Source of the DNA: Saprospirales bacterium
GTDB taxonomy: Bacteria; Bacteroidota; Bacteroidia; Chitinophagales; Saprospiraceae
Length of the DNA stretch: 64,000 nt
Reading direction: 5' to 3'
NCBI GenBank assembly: GCA_007695035.1
Contig: REEO01000068.1
Coordinates: forward strand, 1 to 64,000
Shown: positions 37,002-44,888 of the stretch, piece by piece
Position numbering within the stretch: position 1 is the stretch's first letter
How the letters are laid out: every line of letters starts with the position of its first letter
Notes under the pieces: generated by a model
What the model saw: the letters and a program-made list of their open reading frames with translations, nothing else
What the model was told of the DNA's origin: nothing
Databases searched by the model: none
Translations under genes and position numbers: made by a program

Positions 37002-38573
37002 GTGAGCGTACTGATTTTTTTTATTGTTTACTACCTGCTGCTGAGTATATCTTTTTACTTCCTATTTCCCAGGGCGGACAAAAAAGCCACTGACGGCCTG
37101 ATTCCCGGTCTGAATTTTGCGGTTTGGGCGGAATTGGTTGGGAGGAAGCGGCTCCATGCACTCTGGTTATTGGTGCCACTGGTCAATTTCTTCATATTTT
37201 TTGGTCTTGCAATAGATACGGCACGGTCATTTGGAAGACTTTCCCTATTGGATGCGACATTGGCGGTACTTTTCATGCCATTTTACTTTTTTTGGCTTTC
37301 TTTTTCAAAAGAGATAAAGTACGAGGGTCCGACCCTGGTAGCAGAGCGCGAATACCATGCAAAAATTGAAGATGCGAAGGAACAGGGTAAAAAACTACTC
37401 GTGAGGAAACTGGAGGCAAACAATCCCTACCGCAAAACGGTGGCCAGGGAGTGGTTTGAGGCTGCGGTATTTGCAGTTTTTGTAGCTGCTTTTATCCGCA
37501 TGTTTATGATTGAGGCATTTACCATTCCCACTTCATCTATGGAAGGCACTTTGCTGGTAGGGGACTACTTGTTTGTGAGCAAGATGCACTATGGAATACG
37601 AATGCCGATGACTGTGGTCCAGTTACCGCTGCTACACAATAGAATTCCAATGATAGACCGCGAGTCCTACCTCAAATACCCCCAACTATCCTACCGGCGT
37701 TTAGGATCTTTTCAGGAAGTGAAAGAAAACGACCTGGTAGTTTTTAACTGGCCTGCCGGTGACAGTATTTACCTGCTTCCCCACCGCTCTTACAGTGTAA
37801 ATCAAATCCGTCAGGGATCGGATGAACAACAAAGGCGCTTTGAGGGATTGGACATTATATCCAGGCCCGTAGATAAGACTGACTTTTATATAAAGAGGTG
37901 CGTGGGCGCGCCTGGAACCACCTTTGAACTGAGAGATGGTCTGGTTTACATTGATGGCCAGCGCAGAGAAAACCCGGAAAATGTGCAGTTTCGGTACGAG
38001 TTGCAATCCGGGGTTCCGATTTCACCGGAAACTTTTGAACGCCTTGATATTAATCCGGGAGACCGGGTCGGCCGCACACAGTTTCACCTCAACGAGCAAC
38101 AAGTACAAGCTCTAAGAACCCTGGACGAGTCCATTACTGTAACCCCTGTAAATCCGGATCCGGGAGCTCCAACCTACTTATTTCCGCACGACCCCGAAAA
38201 CTTTCCGGACTTCGATTACGACAATTACGGGCCCATTCCCATACCGGCAGAGGGTCAAACGGTTTCAATTGACCACAGCAACATCGCCCTTTACAAGCGA
38301 ATAATCAATGTTTACGAAGACAACGAACTGCGCATCACGGATGACGCTATTTATATAAATGGCGAACCGGCTACCCAATACACCTTTCAGCAGGATTACT
38401 ATTGGATGATAGGAGACAACCGGCACAATTCTGAAGATTCCAGGGTTTGGGGATATGTTCCTGCAGATCACATAGTCGGAAAGCCACTATTTATCTTTTT
38501 CAGTACCAGAAACGCCAATATGCGCGATGGAATCCGCTGGGACCGGGTATTTAAAAGCACCTCGGGACTTTGA
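37002..38573 (+). CDS. lepB: Signal peptidase I
   Basis: The 523-residue serine-lysine protease cleaves signal peptides from exported proteins. It starts at a GTG (37002). Hydrophobic segments lie at about 2-20, 47-70, 80-100 and 150-172. The nucleophile is Ser179 in TIPTSSMEGTLLVGDYLFV and the general base is Lys298 in DFYIKRCVGAPGTTFELRDG. The C-terminal box GDNRHNSEDSRVWGYVP lies near 469. The Ser-Lys spacing (119 residues) and the segment after Lys298 are much longer than in E. coli LepB (324 residues), as is usual in Bacteroidota. The 292-base gap before it holds nothing recognised. Confidence 0.94.
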   Translation: MSVLIFFIVYYLLLSISFYFLFPRADKKATDGLIPGLNFAVWAELVGRKRLHALWLLVPLVNFFIFFGLAIDTARSFGRLSLLDATLAVLFMPFYFFWLSFSKEIKYEGPTLVAEREYHAKIEDAKEQGKKLLVRKLEANNPYRKTVAREWFEAAVFAVFVAAFIRMFMIEAFTIPTSSMEGTLLVGDYLFVSKMHYGIRMPMTVVQLPLLHNRIPMIDRESYLKYPQLSYRRLGSFQEVKENDLVVFNWPAGDSIYLLPHRSYSVNQIRQGSDEQQRRFEGLDIISRPVDKTDFYIKRCVGAPGTTFELRDGLVYIDGQRRENPENVQFRYELQSGVPISPETFERLDINPGDRVGRTQFHLNEQQVQALRTLDESITVTPVNPDPGAPTYLFPHDPENFPDFDYDNYGPIPIPAEGQTVSIDHSNIALYKRIINVYEDNELRITDDAIYINGEPATQYTFQQDYYWMIGDNRHNSEDSRVWGYVPADHIVGKPLFIFFSTRNANMRDGIRWDRVFKSTSGL

Positions 38574-38704
38574 TTGGTGGAAGGGCATTGAACAGGGAAG
38601 GTTGGCGAGTACTTAGCGAGAAAAAATCAGTGACACTTCCCGATAACTGACAGCATAATATTTACATGAAATGACACCCGCATAGATTTGTGAAAAACGG
38701 TACC

Positions 38705-39637
38705 ATGAAAACAGGAGAAAAAAAGCAGGCGAAAAACTTTTCAATCTACCCGTACATTCCCGGTCTGACAATTATCTGTTGTCTGGTATTTTTGTCTTTC
38801 GACGTCAAAGGACAATTGCCAGTCTCACAAGCCTGGTTGCTGGAAATATCCCCTGCAGAAAACTCCGGCCAATGGAAACTGGATGGGATGCTTTATTTGA
38901 GTTCCTTCAAGGACGAAGGTTACAACAACCAGCCTTTTTTTGCAGATAAAAACACCCTTTATCTGAGCAGTGGTAAGGATACAGTAACCAATTTATACTC
39001 CCTGAGTCTGCACACTGAGGAACTAAAAAAAATCACGGAGACCCATGAGTCCGAATTCAGTCCCCGATACAATGCGAGGAGCACCGCACTTAGTTTTGTC
39101 AGACTGGAAAAAGACGGAATTCAAAGAGTATGGAATCTCCCCCACGACCGTTCAAATTACGGCTCACCGATCACCCCTTTGATACTGAGGGTTGGTTACT
39201 ACAGTTGGTTAAACAGCAACACGCTGGCACTTTTTGTACTCAGAGAGGATGGCAACGAATTGATTGAGTGGAATGCAGTTACCGGCAAAGAGAAAACCAT
39301 TGCCCAAAACCCCGGGCGCTCTATGGAGTCAGATGATAGTGGCATGCTGTACTACACCGTGGAAGGTCGAAGAGATACGCGTCACATATACAGATACAAT
39401 TATCGCACCGGAAAAAGCGAGCGTTTGGTGAGGATGATACCGGGTGGGTCTCAGGATTTTTGCATTGGGCCCGACAACACCCTCTTTACCTCGGCAGATG
39501 GCATGCTCATGGCCTTCCGTCCCCGGAAGGATTCGTATTGGAAACCACAATTCGCGCTCAACATACCAGGAGCGACAGAAATCACCAGAATCGCAAGTGA
39601 CAAAAACGGGCAACTATGTATTATTACCAAACCCTGA
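38705..39637 (+). CDS. Exported WD40/TolB-like beta-propeller protein
   Basis: The 310-residue protein (ATG at 38705; a GTG five codons earlier is possible) has a signal peptide near residues 15-38 (IPGLTIICCLVFLSFDVKGQ). Repeated strands of the TolB/PD40 kind follow: NNQPFFADKNTLYLSSGKDT, ESEFSPRYNARSTALSFVRL and LYYTVEGRRDTRHIYRYNYR. It lacks a T9SS tail. It is probably periplasmic or surface-associated. The function is unknown. Its end overlaps the following DUF1684 gene by 22 bases, so the two are probably co-translated. Confidence 0.7.
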   Translation: MKTGEKKQAKNFSIYPYIPGLTIICCLVFLSFDVKGQLPVSQAWLLEISPAENSGQWKLDGMLYLSSFKDEGYNNQPFFADKNTLYLSSGKDTVTNLYSLSLHTEELKKITETHESEFSPRYNARSTALSFVRLEKDGIQRVWNLPHDRSNYGSPITPLILRVGYYSWLNSNTLALFVLREDGNELIEWNAVTGKEKTIAQNPGRSMESDDSGMLYYTVEGRRDTRHIYRYNYRTGKSERLVRMIPGGSQDFCIGPDNTLFTSADGMLMAFRPRKDSYWKPQFALNIPGATEITRIASDKNGQLCIITKP

Positions 39638-40257
39638 TTTTCCAATCCCTACTTATTTTTTCCTTGAGTCTGGCCGGAATTTCAATTGCAGCTCAGCAGA
39701 ATTCTGACAAATGGTATGGTGAGATGGAGGAAAAAAGAGCAGAAACCATCCGGTCACTTTGGCAATCCGAAAGGCAACCCATCCGGCCCAAAGACACCGT
39801 GCACCTCAACTACTACCCCATCGACTCAGAATATTTGCTTGAATGCGATCTGCACAAAACCAAAAACCCCGAGCCTTTTTCAATTGCCACCTACTCGGGG
39901 GAAGAACGCCAGTACATCAAGTACGGAGAAGTATTCATGGAGTTTGAAGGAAAACCATTTTCCCTTGAATTGTACCAAAATTATGCACTGCTGGAAAGTG
40001 AGGAATTCAGTGACTACCTCTTTCTTCCCTTTAAAGACCTGACCAATGGTGAGACCACTTACGGAGGTGGGCGATATTTGAACTTGAGCATTGCAGATTT
40101 GGAGAAATACGGTTGTCGTATAAATTTTAATCTCGCCTACAATCCCTGGTGCGCATATAGCGACGGTTTCCACTGTCCCATTCCTCCCCGGGCCAATCAT
40201 CTCGATATTGCATTGAAAGCCGGAGAAAAAGAATTTGGTAAACCACCCGGCCATTGA
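39616..40257 (+). CDS. Exported DUF1684-family protein
   Basis: The 213-residue protein has a signal peptide (about 5-25, QTLIFQSLLIFSLSLAGISI). The body matches the DUF1684 pattern: LLECDLHKTKNPEPFSIATY, then FMEFEGKPFSLELYQN, LFLPFKDLTNGETTYGGGRY and the strongly conserved end NLAYNPWCAYSDGFHCPIPP. The biochemical role of the family is not established. It overlaps the upstream propeller gene by 22 bases and is followed 30 bases later by the BtuF-like gene. Confidence 0.85.
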   Translation: MYYYQTLIFQSLLIFSLSLAGISIAAQQNSDKWYGEMEEKRAETIRSLWQSERQPIRPKDTVHLNYYPIDSEYLLECDLHKTKNPEPFSIATYSGEERQYIKYGEVFMEFEGKPFSLELYQNYALLESEEFSDYLFLPFKDLTNGETTYGGGRYLNLSIADLEKYGCRINFNLAYNPWCAYSDGFHCPIPPRANHLDIALKAGEKEFGKPPGH

Positions 40258-40287
40258 TTGGTTTCACAGAAGAAGCAAGTCCAAAAA

Positions 40288-41097
40288 ATGCCCGAATTTA
40301 GAGTTACAACTGATCATTTAGGACGCGAGGTCAAACACCCCCTTAGACCTCAGCGCATTGTCTCTCTTGTTCCCTCCATTACAGAACTTATTTGGGATTT
40401 GGGACTGCAGGATGAAATCGTGGGAATCACCCGGTTTTGTGTGAATCCCCGGGAGATGTTCAAGAGCAAGGAGCGGGTAGGCGGCACAAAAGAGATTAAA
40501 ATGGAGAGACTCCACAGACTCAACCCGGATCTGATTGTTGCCAACAAAGAGGAAAATACAAAAGAGATGGTGACAGAGCTAGAGAAAGATTACCCGGTTT
40601 TCGTCACCGAAGTCAGCGATTTTGAATCCGCGCTAAACATGATTGATGATGTGGCCGATGTATGCGGGAAGAAAGAGGAGGGACAGTGCATATCAAGCGA
40701 ACTTAAGAACCAGTACCGGGCCTTTTTGGAAGAACAAAAGAGTCCCGAAAAAAGGCCCAAAGTGGCTTACATGATCTGGAAAAAACCGTGGATGACTGTT
40801 GGGGGTGATTCTTTTATCAGTGAAATGCTTGAAATAGCGGGTATGGAAAATATTTTTAAGACGCGCGACAGATATCCTGTGGTAACTTTGGAAGAGATAC
40901 AATCCGCTTCACCTGATTTCGTATTACTTTCGTCAGAACCCTATCCCTTTAAGGAAAAACACCTGGATGAAGTAGGCAATGCTGTAGCCGATGCAAAAAT
41001 CGAATTGGTCGATGGCGAGCTATTTTCCTGGTACGGGAGCCGGCTTTTGCGGTCCTTTGATTACTTTCGCAATTTGAAAAAAAGACTGACGTTTTAA
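40288..41097 (+). CDS. BtuF-like helical-backbone metal/cobalamin receptor without signal peptide
   Basis: The 269-residue protein (ATG at 40288, MPEFRVTTDHLGREVKH) matches the substrate-binding protein fold of ABC importers for cobalamin or siderophores. It has QRIVSLVPSITELIWDLGLQ, the domain-linking helix and DFVLLSSEPYPFKEKH, with DGELFSWYGSRLLRSFDYF at the end. No signal peptide or lipobox is present, even in the upstream frame extension to 40258, so as written it would stay in the cytoplasm. No permease or ATPase gene is nearby. Either it has a non-transport role or export is unconventional. Confidence 0.83.
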   Translation: MPEFRVTTDHLGREVKHPLRPQRIVSLVPSITELIWDLGLQDEIVGITRFCVNPREMFKSKERVGGTKEIKMERLHRLNPDLIVANKEENTKEMVTELEKDYPVFVTEVSDFESALNMIDDVADVCGKKEEGQCISSELKNQYRAFLEEQKSPEKRPKVAYMIWKKPWMTVGGDSFISEMLEIAGMENIFKTRDRYPVVTLEEIQSASPDFVLLSSEPYPFKEKHLDEVGNAVADAKIELVDGELFSWYGSRLLRSFDYFRNLKKRLTF

Positions 41098-41116
41098 CCT
41101 AATTAGTTCAAAACAC

Positions 41117-42769
41117 ATGAAAATCAACCGCATACCCCTGCTTTTTGTCATCATTTTTCTACTCTCCGCCTTTAAAATGACAGGCCAGGGAAAGCATCTA
41201 TTCCAAAATGTGCCGGTTGTCCCCGATGAGTATATCGTCCAGCTTAAAGAAGGGACAGCGCCTTCCGATTGGATTGATCAACTGACTGATTTTGCCCGGG
41301 AAGTGCAGGTTGAACACATTCGGCCTCTGGCAAGGACATTAAACACCCACCTTTTTAGAATGGAGACTACCGATCGCACACCTGCCCAAATGCGGGAGTT
41401 CATGTTGAATCAGCAATCTGTTCGCGACATTTTTCCCAACAGAATAGGAGCATGGCGAACCGGTGAACCCGACGACCCCCTTTTCCCCGACCAGTGGAAC
41501 CTTTTTCAAATACAGGCACCTCAGGCATGGGAAATAGCGCGCGGAGGAACCACGGCACTCGGTGACACTATTGTAATTGCAATTATGGACAGCGGATGTC
41601 AGATCGATCATCCCGACCTTTTCGACAACATATGGGTAAACCGCGGCGAAATACCCGGCAGTGGTATGGATGAGGACGGGAATGGCTACGTGGATGACTA
41701 CTACGGCCTGAATGTCACCACCGGAGACGACCAACACAGCGTCAATCGCCACGGAACAGAAGTCATTGGAGTTGCAGCTGCAGTTACAAACAACTCCGAG
41801 GGACTCAGCAGTATAAACTGGAATGTACAGGTCATGGTACTGTCGAAGAGCAATGGCGGGCCCACGGAGGCAGACATGGTGGAGGCCTACCACTATGCAA
41901 TAGATCAGCGCAGGAGGTACAATGAGAGCGGAGGTCAAGAGGGTGCTTTTGTAGTAGCGACCAATTTTTCCGGCGGAATCGCCAATGAGGACCCCGAGAA
42001 TTTCCCCATGTGGTGTGAGATGTACGATTTGATGGGTGAGGTGGGAATACTTTCTACTGCGGCCACAGTAAATTCCAATACCGATGTGGATGTTTTTGGA
42101 GATATACCCACGACCTGTCCCAGCCCTTTTCTGATCTCAGTAACCAACTCAAACATGGACGATGAAAAAATACTGAGTGCGGGTTACGGAGTGAAAAACA
42201 TTGAACTGGCAGCGCCCGGACGCAATATTCCAACCACGACCATCGACAGCGATTACCGGGGGAACCTAAGCGGCACTTCTCTGGCAGCACCGCAAGTGAC
42301 GGCAGCCATTGCACTACTCTACTCTGCAGATTGCATAGCCTTCGCCCAACTCGCACGCGACAATCCCAGTGAGGCCGCACTTGTAGCCAGAAGGGCTATA
42401 CTGGACGGAGTAGATCGAAATTCCAATCTCGAGCAATATACCATTTCAGGAGGCAGGTTAAATGTGTACAACAGTCTTTTTGAGTTGAGTGATTGTCAAT
42501 TTGAAGTGGGACCACTTTCCATTTCAAATCTATACCCCAATCCCACAACCGGAGAGCTGAACATCGACATCCTAGCCCCAGATTTTGAACCCTATGAAAT
42601 CCAGATTACCGATATGCTCGGGCGTGAAGTATTGCGATTTCCGGTGGATTATGAAGCTTTTTCACCCAACGTGAAGCAGATCAATGTCGAGCAGCTTCAA
42701 TCCGGTGCCTATCTCATTCACATAGTCGGTGCCCGAAAAAAGGAGACGCATACTTTTATAAAGCACTGA
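41117..42769 (+). CDS. Subtilisin-like (S8) serine protease with T9SS sorting domain
   Basis: The 550-residue secreted protease has a signal peptide (4-22, RIPLLFVIIFLLSAFKMTGQ) and an I9-like propeptide (about 30-110, VPDEYIVQLKEGTAPSDWID). The catalytic domain has Asp158 (IAIMDSGCQIDHPDL), His212 (NRHGTEVIGVAAAV) and Ser388 (GTSLAAPQVTAAIALL). All three catalytic residues are present. The last 80 residues are a type A T9SS domain (ISNLYPNPTTGELNIDI, then ITDMLGREVLRF and GAYLIHIVG). It is predicted to be a surface or extracellular protease. The substrate is unknown. Confidence 0.94.
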   Translation: MKINRIPLLFVIIFLLSAFKMTGQGKHLFQNVPVVPDEYIVQLKEGTAPSDWIDQLTDFAREVQVEHIRPLARTLNTHLFRMETTDRTPAQMREFMLNQQSVRDIFPNRIGAWRTGEPDDPLFPDQWNLFQIQAPQAWEIARGGTTALGDTIVIAIMDSGCQIDHPDLFDNIWVNRGEIPGSGMDEDGNGYVDDYYGLNVTTGDDQHSVNRHGTEVIGVAAAVTNNSEGLSSINWNVQVMVLSKSNGGPTEADMVEAYHYAIDQRRRYNESGGQEGAFVVATNFSGGIANEDPENFPMWCEMYDLMGEVGILSTAATVNSNTDVDVFGDIPTTCPSPFLISVTNSNMDDEKILSAGYGVKNIELAAPGRNIPTTTIDSDYRGNLSGTSLAAPQVTAAIALLYSADCIAFAQLARDNPSEAALVARRAILDGVDRNSNLEQYTISGGRLNVYNSLFELSDCQFEVGPLSISNLYPNPTTGELNIDILAPDFEPYEIQITDMLGREVLRFPVDYEAFSPNVKQINVEQLQSGAYLIHIVGARKKETHTFIKH

Positions 42770-42903
42770 GGAATAAGAATTCTTTGACAGGCTGCAGAGA
42801 TCTTTTCCTAAGGAACAAAAACTGGATTTATATCGTTAAACCGTTATATTTAGATCAGCAAATAATATTTTCCGAAAAAAGCTTCAAAAACCAGAAAAAG
42901 CAG

Positions 42904-42911
42904 TATCTTTG
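42904..42911 (+). promoter_or_regulatory. -7 promoter element of the tRNA-Arg/ribosomal protein cluster
   Basis: TATCTTTG matches TAnnTTTG exactly and ends 15 bases before the tRNA 5' end, a good distance for a start just upstream of the tRNA. It probably drives the tRNA together with rpmB, rpmG and the DUF4295 gene, which follow with gaps of 16, 23 and 2 bases. Confidence 0.6.
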
Positions 42912-42926
42912 CCGTCCGAAAAAACA

Positions 42927-43003
42927 GGCTTCGTAGCTTAACTGGATAGAGCACCTGACTACGGATCAGGAGGTTGCAGGTTCGAATCCTGCCGAAGTCA
43001 CCA
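42927..43003 (+). tRNA. tRNA-Arg (anticodon ACG)
   Basis: The sequence folds as a full cloverleaf. The acceptor GGCTTCG (42927-42933) pairs with CGAAGTC (42993-42999, one G-U pair). There is a D arm with AGCTTAACTGGATAGAGC, and an anticodon stem CCTGA/TCAGG enclosing the loop CTACGGA (anticodon ACG). The T arm is GCAGG TTCGAAT CCTGC. The discriminator base is A at 43000 and a CCA tail is encoded at 43001-43003. The A34 is normally edited to inosine, so it would read CGU, CGC and CGA codons. Confidence 0.97.
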
Positions 43004-43016
43004 AAACTAAACAGAT

Positions 43017-43265
43017 ATGTCTAAGGTTTGTCAATTAACAGGAAGAAGGCCGCAGAGCGGTCACAAGGTATCCCACTCAAACATCAAGACCAAGCGTCGG
43101 TTTGAGCCCAACTTACAAAAAAAGCGCTTCTACATACCAGAAGTTGACAAGTGGGTGACGTTGCGCGTTTCGACCAAGGCGGTACGCTGCATCAACAAAT
43201 TGGGGATATACCAGTACATTAAGCGTCAGCAAAAGAAAGGACTGGCGACCGATATTAAACTATAA
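43017..43265 (+). CDS. rpmB: 50S ribosomal protein L28 (bL28)
   Basis: The 82-residue basic protein begins [20 protein letters not shown] and contains [20 protein letters not shown], the bL28 signature. It belongs to the large subunit near the E site. It starts 13 bases after the CCA end of tRNA-Arg and is followed by rpmG. Length is normal. Confidence 0.97.
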   Translation: MSKVCQLTGRRPQSGHKVSHSNIKTKRRFEPNLQKKRFYIPEVDKWVTLRVSTKAVRCINKLGIYQYIKRQQKKGLATDIKL

Positions 43266-43288
43266 ATCAGCAAATAAAGCTATCGATC

Positions 43289-43477
43289 ATGGCAAAGAAA
43301 TCTAAAGGCAACAGAGTGCAGGTGATTTTGGAGTGTACGGAGCACAAAGCTTCGGGCAAGCCGGGCACTTCGCGCTATGTCACGCAAAAGAACCGGAGAA
43401 ATACTCCGGACAGATTGGAGTTGAAGAAGTACAACCCGACTTTAAAGAAATATACTGTTCACAAAGAAATTAAATAA
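43289..43477 (+). CDS. rpmG: 50S ribosomal protein L33 (bL33)
   Basis: The 62-residue protein has the bL33 pattern: [20 protein letters not shown], then [20 protein letters not shown] and [12 protein letters not shown]. The zinc-ribbon Cys pairs of C+ paralogues are absent (one Cys only), so it is a zinc-independent form. It lies 23 bases after rpmB and 2 bases before the DUF4295 gene, a conserved Bacteroidota arrangement. Confidence 0.97.
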   Translation: MAKKSKGNRVQVILECTEHKASGKPGTSRYVTQKNRRNTPDRLELKKYNPTLKKYTVHKEIK

Positions 43478-43479
43478 CC

Positions 43480-43653
43480 ATGGCTAAAGTATCAAAAAAC
43501 GCGAGAATTGCTCAAAGAGCAGCAAATGCAGGTTCAGGAAAGGAACACGTTAAAGTGGTTAAGCCTATCAAAGACCCTGTGACAGGAAAGGTTACTTTCA
43601 AAGAGACCATTGTACACAAAGACAAGGTGAAGGAGTTTTTTGCCAACAAGTAA
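43480..43653 (+). CDS. DUF4295 small basic ribosomal protein (bL38 candidate)
   Basis: A 57-residue frame (ATG at 43480, stop 43651-43653) reads MAKVSKNARIAQRAANAGSG, continues with a Lys-rich middle, and ends KDKVKEFFANK. It starts two bases after the rpmG stop and is strongly basic. It matches the DUF4295 family found next to rpmB-rpmG in Bacteroidota. As I recall, the cryo-EM structure of a Flavobacterium ribosome identified a new lineage-specific large-subunit protein named bL38, which I believe corresponds to this family. The gene is short and easily missed by annotation cut-offs. Confidence 0.85.
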   Translation: MAKVSKNARIAQRAANAGSGKEHVKVVKPIKDPVTGKVTFKETIVHKDKVKEFFANK

Positions 43654-43676
43654 TTGGCTCCACACATCCGATGTCT

Positions 43677-43718
43677 AAAAAAAGGCTCTGTCTCTTCCCG
43701 GAGGTAAAGCCTTTTTTT
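43677..43718 (+). terminator. Intrinsic terminator after the ribosomal protein cluster
   Basis: AAAAAAAGGCT (43677-43687) pairs with AGCCTTTTTTT (43708-43718) around a 20-base loop, leaving a 7-T run at the 3' side. It lies 24 bases after the DUF4295 stop and 88 bases before ftsY, so ftsY is probably transcribed separately. Confidence 0.8.
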
Positions 43719-43805
43719 GTATGTACTACACCTAACTACCCGGGCCCTGACAGAAACTACTTAACTTTATGCTCTAGAACCGGGTTTTAATAACATAATT
43801 GGCCG

Positions 43806-44765
43806 ATGAACTTTCTAAAGCGAATGTTCTCCAAAGAGGAGAAAAAAAAGGACCTTGACAAGGGGCTTGAAAAGACCAAAAGCTCATTCCTCAGTAAGAT
43901 TTCTAGGGCTGTAGCCGGGAAATCAAAGGTAGATCACGACACCCTTGACGAAATTGAAGAAGCTTTGATCACATCGGATGTCGGCCTGGAAACCACGGTG
44001 AAAATAATCGACAGATTGGAAAAAAGGGTAGCCAGGGATAAGTTTATCAATACGGAAGAACTCAACAGAATCATGCGCGAGGAGATCGTCGGTCTGTTGA
44101 GTGAAAACAACAGCCTGGACATCACCGATTTCTCCATCCCCACTGACAAAAAACCCTATGTGATTATGGTGGTGGGTGTAAATGGAGTCGGCAAAACAAC
44201 GACCATTGGTAAGCTGGCGTTTCAGTTGAAAAATCTCGGATATTCTGTGGTTATGGGAGCTGCGGACACTTTTAGAGCAGCGGCGGTTGATCAGTTGAAA
44301 ATTTGGGCAGACAGGAACGAATGCCACTTTTACTCCAAAGGCATGCACAGCGATCCGGCGGCGGTTGCATTTGAAACTGTAAAATATGCCAAAGAAAACA
44401 ACATTGATGTAGCCATTGTGGATACAGCAGGAAGATTGCACACCAAAATCAATCTCATGCGAGAGTTATCCAAGATCAAGCGCTCTATTGAAAAATCAGA
44501 AGCGGGAGCACCACACGATGTCCTACTCGTTTTGGACGCTTCCACCGGGCAGAACGCCATTGAACAGGCCAAACACTTTACGGAAGCCACCGAAGTGAGT
44601 TCGATTGCTATGACCAAATTAGACGGCACTGCAAAAGGCGGTGTGGTTTTGGGAGTATCGGATCAATTTAAGATACCCATCCGTTACATAGGCGTTGGCG
44701 AAAGTATCGAAAAACTTCAGGTGTTTAACGCCACGGAGTTTGTGGACTCCCTCTTCAAGGATTGA
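43806..44765 (+). CDS. ftsY: Signal recognition particle receptor FtsY
   Basis: The 319-residue SRP GTPase docks ribosome-nascent chain-SRP complexes at the membrane. After a short charged N-terminus (about 40 residues; no long acidic A domain as in E. coli) come the helical N domain (about 28-100) and the GTPase domain. The G1 motif is GVNGVGKTTTIGKLAFQL (about 124-141); DTFRAAAVDQL, DTAGRLHTK (about 205-213) and TKLDGTAKGGVVLG follow. Motifs and order are complete. It is convergent with lepA across 123 bases that hold no clear terminator. Confidence 0.96.
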   Translation: MNFLKRMFSKEEKKKDLDKGLEKTKSSFLSKISRAVAGKSKVDHDTLDEIEEALITSDVGLETTVKIIDRLEKRVARDKFINTEELNRIMREEIVGLLSENNSLDITDFSIPTDKKPYVIMVVGVNGVGKTTTIGKLAFQLKNLGYSVVMGAADTFRAAAVDQLKIWADRNECHFYSKGMHSDPAAVAFETVKYAKENNIDVAIVDTAGRLHTKINLMRELSKIKRSIEKSEAGAPHDVLLVLDASTGQNAIEQAKHFTEATEVSSIAMTKLDGTAKGGVVLGVSDQFKIPIRYIGVGESIEKLQVFNATEFVDSLFKD

Positions 44766-44888
44766 GACGATTAACAGTTCTCCTTTTTTAACAAGCTATC
44801 AGATTGCTTACGGGAGTCTCTTAACTTAGGTAATAAGGCATTGTAATTGGTGATTGAAACTCAGTAACGGTAGTTTATGCCCTATTGA

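Noticed and set aside
38600-38620. Possible sigma-54 site (GG-N10-GC: GGCGAGTACTTAGC) before the propeller gene
   Set aside because: The GG-N10-GC spacing fits, but GGCGAG and TAGC depart from the -24 and -12 consensus, unlike the site at 27209-27222.
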